In this document: positions 63,401 to 64,000 of the stretch, one piece after another
Layout of the letters: each line of letters opens with the position of its first letter
How positions within the stretch are numbered: position 1 is the stretch's first letter
Assembly (NCBI GenBank): GCA_012295275.1
Contig: CM022668.1
Coordinates: 995,137-1,059,136 of the forward strand
DNA length: 64,000 nucleotides
DNA from: Chrysomallon squamiferum
Lineage: Eukaryota; Mollusca; Gastropoda; Neomphalida; Peltospiridae
Direction: 5' to 3'
Notes under the pieces: model-generated
Told to the model about the DNA's origin: nothing
Database searches by the model: none
Seen by the model: the letters and a program-made list of their open reading frames with translations, nothing else
Translations under genes and position numbers: made by a program

Positions 63401-63906
63401 CATATTTTACAGTGTGCCAATGTATGTTAATTATCAGTATGTCAGTTTTGTAGACAACTGCTAGATCACAACTGTTGTATCTTCTTAATATTTTATCTGG
63501 ATAAATTATGTGGTTTAGTTTTTATTGTTATTTAATTTCAGATGACGCTGAATCATTTTCAATCTTTCCATCTGTGACATCAACTGATGCTGACAAGAGC
63601 AAGTCAGGCAACAAGCAGCTTTTAAACCACCACATTGAATTACGTAAGTTACTGTCGTTAAATTATTTAACACATACACATAAAAATCATTATTCATATA
63701 CTTTATTAGAGATGTAAAAAAGGTTACCCAGGTTTTATCTTTCATTATTTCTCCTTTTGTAGTAAATCTAGTACTAGTATATGAAATAACATGTTCTTTT
63801 CTGTTTCAGAATTTTCTGATAATGTGGCAAAATTTTACTGTCGTGTTTTCTTCGCTGAACAGTTTAGGCAGCTTCGCAAGTTGATATTTCCTGCTGGCGA
63901 GGACTT
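32904..63906 (+). CDS. PIKFYVE: PIKFYVE/Fab1, FYVE-type 1-phosphatidylinositol 3-phosphate 5-kinase (3' partial, 37 coding exons)
   Basis: Lipid kinase that makes PI(3,5)P2 from PI3P on endosomes and lysosomes, in a complex with VAC14 and FIG4; it controls endolysosome size, fission and trafficking. Translating the exons gives about 1,730 codons in the family's domain order: short N-terminus with LTEFAPL, FYVE finger (about residues 140-215), DEP domain (300-388), chaperonin-like GroEL/CCT domain (from about 530 to the start of the large exon 18), Cys/His-conserved region (about 1130-1345), then the start of the PIP kinase domain (NHHIELQFSDNVAKFYCRVF). The human protein is 2,098 residues, so about 350 C-terminal residues lie right of the window. 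The start ATG 32904 is the first in-frame codon after an acceptor at 32873. First exons: 32904-33021, 33339-33491, 34539-34663; the others are listed under the domain entries. All phases are consistent. Introns hold several transposon relics. Identity is very secure; exons 28-30 and the use of exon 34 donors are the uncertain points. Confidence 0.96.
35052..36280 (+). other. PIKFYVE: PIKFYVE exons 4-6: FYVE zinc finger and following linker
   Basis: Exons 35052-35241, 35698-35905, 36178-36280. FYVE domains bind PI3P and recruit the kinase to endosomes. Visible hallmarks: WMPD (WxxD motif), paired Cys ligands CRECYNC, the basic RRRHHCR motif, CGQIFCSKCC, and across the intron GIRVCQYCC (RVC motif). 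All eight zinc ligands are present. The linker is Ser- and acid-rich and poorly conserved. Confidence 0.95.
36462..37047 (+). other. PIKFYVE: PIKFYVE exons 7-8: DEP domain
   Basis: Exons 36462-36619 and 36939-37047. A DEP fold is indicated by LRTYLSCIVGKDLVTWLVEH and AVGIGQALLFANYLEP...FRDDFSLYKPGE, closely following the vertebrate order. DEP domains are membrane- or protein-interaction modules; the exact partner here is unknown. Confidence 0.93.
38163..39111 (+). mobile_element. Tigger/pogo-like non-autonomous element, copy 1 (intron 10)
   Basis: 949 bp flanked by TA on both sides (38161-38162 and 39112-39113). Terminal inverted repeats: left CAGTGAAACTCCTCCAAACT, right reverse complement TAGTGAAACTCCTCTAAACT. 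TA duplication and CAGTGAAAC ends are those of pogo/Tigger elements of the IS630-Tc1-mariner group. No transposase frame is readable. Copies 2 and 3 lie in opposite orientation at 45356 and about 49965. Confidence 0.8.
39378..39443. repeat. (TTTA)n(TTA)n microsatellite
   Basis: TTTA tetranucleotides passing into a TTA trinucleotide run just downstream of PIKFYVE exon 11. It creates a false poly-Tyr frame. Confidence 0.9.
41960..42440. repeat. Degenerate TAC/ACT trinucleotide-rich tract inside the transposon
   Basis: Imperfect (ACT)n/(TAC)n over about 480 bp with many T/C substitutions, yielding artificial Leu/Val-rich frames on both strands. It probably expanded after the element inserted or inside a source copy. 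Confidence 0.75.
42640..43372 (+). pseudogene. Decayed transposon protein with FFVTSHGKSACDGIG motif
   Basis: Conceptual translation shows CHHEEHFGLEGEWNFFVTSH then GKSACDGIGEW. After a frame change it continues MVKRLLTKASLQ, a stop, PYTDPILTSEAI and, further on, LELQGRFEVAKMV. Then, again in another frame and after a stop, WFGLVEDISEEHGDFFICFM and HPPEPSKLFHRPNEEDTYW, with a stop at about 43370. The W.FF.TSHGK..CDG.GG..KR..ASLQ core and the C-terminal WW.G.V....E......FMHP...S..F..P...D..W block are, from memory, features of uncharacterised transposon-associated proteins in fish and aquatic invertebrates. At least two frameshifts and three stops make it non-functional. Catalytic residues cannot be assigned. 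Confidence 0.65.
43122..43163. repeat. 11-bp tandem repeat in the transposon relic
   Basis: Three near-perfect copies of AGGAGCCAAGA following ACAGTTACC, inside the decayed protein gene. Confidence 0.75.
44350..44410. repeat. (GACA)n/(CA)n microsatellite
   Basis: ACAGACAGACAGACAGACAC followed by CA units, ending about 25 bases before PIKFYVE exon 13. Confidence 0.8.
44438..48255 (+). other. PIKFYVE: PIKFYVE exons 13-17: chaperonin-like (CCT/GroEL-type) domain
   Basis: Exons 44438-44618, 45065-45244, 46353-46493, 46966-47092, 48161-48255. This domain mediates contacts with the VAC14 scaffold and complex assembly. Recognised segments: SRFVRPDVQLEGDEADIRKY, FTKNIAHKKM, FRPSVVIVEKSVSRLAQEFL, ERLARFTQADIVPSIDSL, and GCTVSLRGGTSGELRK, each lining up with the vertebrate protein. 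Four of the five introns between them exceed 400 bp; the one after exon 14 carries transposon copy 2. Confidence 0.94.
45356..45966 (-). mobile_element. Tigger/pogo-like element, copy 2, inverted relative to copy 1 (intron 14)
   Basis: Ends AAGTGAAAATCCTCT (left) and, reverse-complemented, AAGTGAAAACCCCTC (right). The interior is the reverse complement of copy 1, for example GTAAGCTCACACCTAATAAG at about 45649-45668 against 38605. TA precedes the left end; the right TA is lost. Shortened to 611 bp. Confidence 0.8.
48492..49418 (+). other. PIKFYVE: PIKFYVE exon 18: large exon, end of chaperonin-like domain plus acidic insert
   Basis: 927 bp, 309 codons, by far the largest coding exon here. 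It begins VKDILTFMSYTAYNSLLEIS and CMDEFAMP, matching the vertebrate end of the first half of the chaperonin-like domain. A Ser/Asp/Glu/Lys-rich stretch without recognisable fold follows (about 48590-49120). It closes with FKRLLSGIVLSVCPYHRYSL and PYLETKRGSACKLRQYLPED, again matching the family. The insert is predicted disordered by composition. Confidence 0.93.
49554..49697 (+). other. PIKFYVE: PIKFYVE exon 19
   Basis: Encodes GLLADFRARGGRIK, matching the conserved LADYRARGGRI segment, and then a charged Lys/Glu/Arg tail. Phase 0 on both sides, 48 codons. Confidence 0.93.
49960..50135 (-). mobile_element. Tigger-like element, copy 3, internal fragment (intron 19)
   Basis: Reverse-complement match to about 38740-38890 of copy 1: shared words include CAACTCTACATGACACA and ATAACTTTGAAATT. 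No termini are present, so it is a truncated fragment in the same orientation as copy 2. Confidence 0.65.
50422..52683 (+). other. PIKFYVE: PIKFYVE exons 20-24: Cys/His-conserved (CHCR) region
   Basis: Exons 50422-50522, 50775-50846, 51728-51899, 52205-52383, 52570-52683. Conserved blocks: CLNPLNHQKISVLFSSYS, MEFYGKNDITLGGFLERFCF, CGTPMTEHIRRFAHGTGC, WSWCCLCKQVTPVVPIS, FAKFLELRFHVKQFTRRAAA and EPCNHLLHRD, collinear with vertebrate PIKFYVE. The Cys/His residues are conserved; the region is implicated in regulation and complex assembly. Confidence 0.95.
53611..54539 (+). other. PIKFYVE: PIKFYVE exons 25-27: helical linker
   Basis: Exons 53611-53719, 53972-54053, 54452-54539. Encodes charged, probably helical sequence (KGMEKFSAILESTMKLRNEI; LRMLDVHNDIIRLKRMIVEA VFSW split over the field), corresponding to the vertebrate coiled stretch before the kinase linker. 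All phases agree. Confidence 0.88.
54690..54822. repeat. Compound (CA)n/(CATA)n microsatellite
   Basis: Two CA blocks separated by AAATAAATATACATACATA, then a run of CATA units to about 54822; lies in intron 27. Confidence 0.9.
54908..56431 (+). other. PIKFYVE: PIKFYVE exons 28-30: Ser-rich linker, splice pattern uncertain
   Basis: Exon 28 starts at 54908 (IQEFLTAQQKKMKQATSARK). It can end at 54992 (phase 0, TCT/GTGGAA) and join a candidate exon 55766-55850 (CDHSIPKTDEKNRSNSDPQL), which in turn joins 56360-56431 in phase. Alternatively it can end at 55005 (GCAT/GTCACA) and join 56360 directly, also in phase. Neither donor is strong. Exon 30 encodes ASSVSSSPSLVSDKSSSTAN. Confidence 0.6.
56820..58657 (+). 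other. PIKFYVE: PIKFYVE exons 31-33: conserved pre-kinase segment
   Basis: Exons 56820-56916, 57841-57936, 58601-58657. Encodes ASFWAVSNFVPVPSPFDPAE, HYLLPPSNRVQVVIYDFEPS and SVIAYALSSSDYHTRLREVQ, matching the vertebrate block FPFDPDKHYL...EPSSIIAFALSCKEY that packs on the kinase domain. Confidence 0.95.
59153..62018 (+). other. PIKFYVE: PIKFYVE exons 34-35: linker with SGMLSFFRG motif and tandem donors
   Basis: Exon 34 starts at 59153 and has two in-phase donors, ending at 59208 (ACAG/GTAAAG) or 59220 (GGTG/GTAAGT), adding or omitting four residues. Exon 35 is 61884-62018 and encodes TGSGMLSFFRGSKDQSPSLP, matching the vertebrate ASGMLSFFRG motif. The 2.7-kb intron between them has no recognised element. 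Confidence 0.9.
62018..63541 (+). other. PIKFYVE intron 35, no further gene seen
   Basis: T-rich intron with a (TA)n run at about 62519-62541. Several short open frames are rich in Phe/Leu/Ile, as expected from poly-T composition, and are not called. The first base listed is the last exonic base. Confidence 0.6.
63542..63906 (+). other. PIKFYVE: PIKFYVE exons 36-37: start of the PIP kinase domain
   Basis: Exons 63542-63643 and 63810-63906. Encodes an acidic stretch and then NHHIELQFSDNVAKFYCRVF and FAEQFRQLRKLIFPAGED, the N-terminal edge of the catalytic domain (vertebrate NPHVELQFSDANAKFYCRLYYAGEF... order). ATP-binding and catalytic residues lie beyond the window. Confidence 0.95.
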
Positions 63907-64000
63907 GTAAGTGCTTTCATCATATTACTACATACACACACACATACATATATACATACATACATTGCCTGACCTTTCTGGGTAATTTTTCAACATACTG

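Overview
This is a eukaryotic, metazoan window: AT-rich DNA with intron-split genes, GT-AG junctions, long microsatellites and decayed transposons. The encoded proteins resemble animal orthologues throughout but no named species closely. I read it as an invertebrate (mollusc-like or chelicerate-like) and cannot place it further from sequence alone. There are no prokaryotic operons, and I recognised no rRNA, tRNA or CRISPR arrays.

Three protein-coding genes are supported. (1) Positions 240-4402 (+) hold the last nine coding exons of CDC27/APC3, the TPR scaffold subunit of the anaphase-promoting complex; its 5' part lies left of the window. (2) Positions 17571-15206 (-) hold a complete three-coding-exon CSRNP (AXUD1 family) gene of 633 codons. 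It probably has a non-coding 5' exon near 24.0 kb, with a CRE and a CArG/SRE-like box 400 bp further upstream, an arrangement typical of immediate-early genes. (3) Positions 32904-63906 (+) hold 37 coding exons (about 1,730 codons) of PIKFYVE/Fab1. The FYVE finger, DEP domain, chaperonin-like domain, Cys/His-rich region and the first residues of the lipid kinase domain are present; the rest of the kinase lies right of the window.

Layout: CDC27 and CSRNP are convergent, separated by 10.8 kb of 3' UTR and intergenic DNA. CSRNP and PIKFYVE are divergent, with about 8 kb between their likely promoters. The spacer at 11.7-12.8 kb and the one at 27.85-28.9 kb hold two diverged copies of one dispersed repeat. 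The introns of PIKFYVE carry three copies of a Tigger/pogo-like non-autonomous element (38.2, 45.4 and 50.0 kb) and a 2.66-kb element with long terminal inverted repeats (41.26-43.92 kb) containing a broken transposon protein gene. A second relic with a similar C-terminal motif lies at 19.9-20.3 kb in the CSRNP intron.

The three genes have no evident shared pathway: cell-cycle ubiquitin ligase, nuclear transcription regulator, endolysosomal phosphoinositide kinase. The most novel-looking material is the transposon relics and the regulatory motifs rather than the housekeeping genes.
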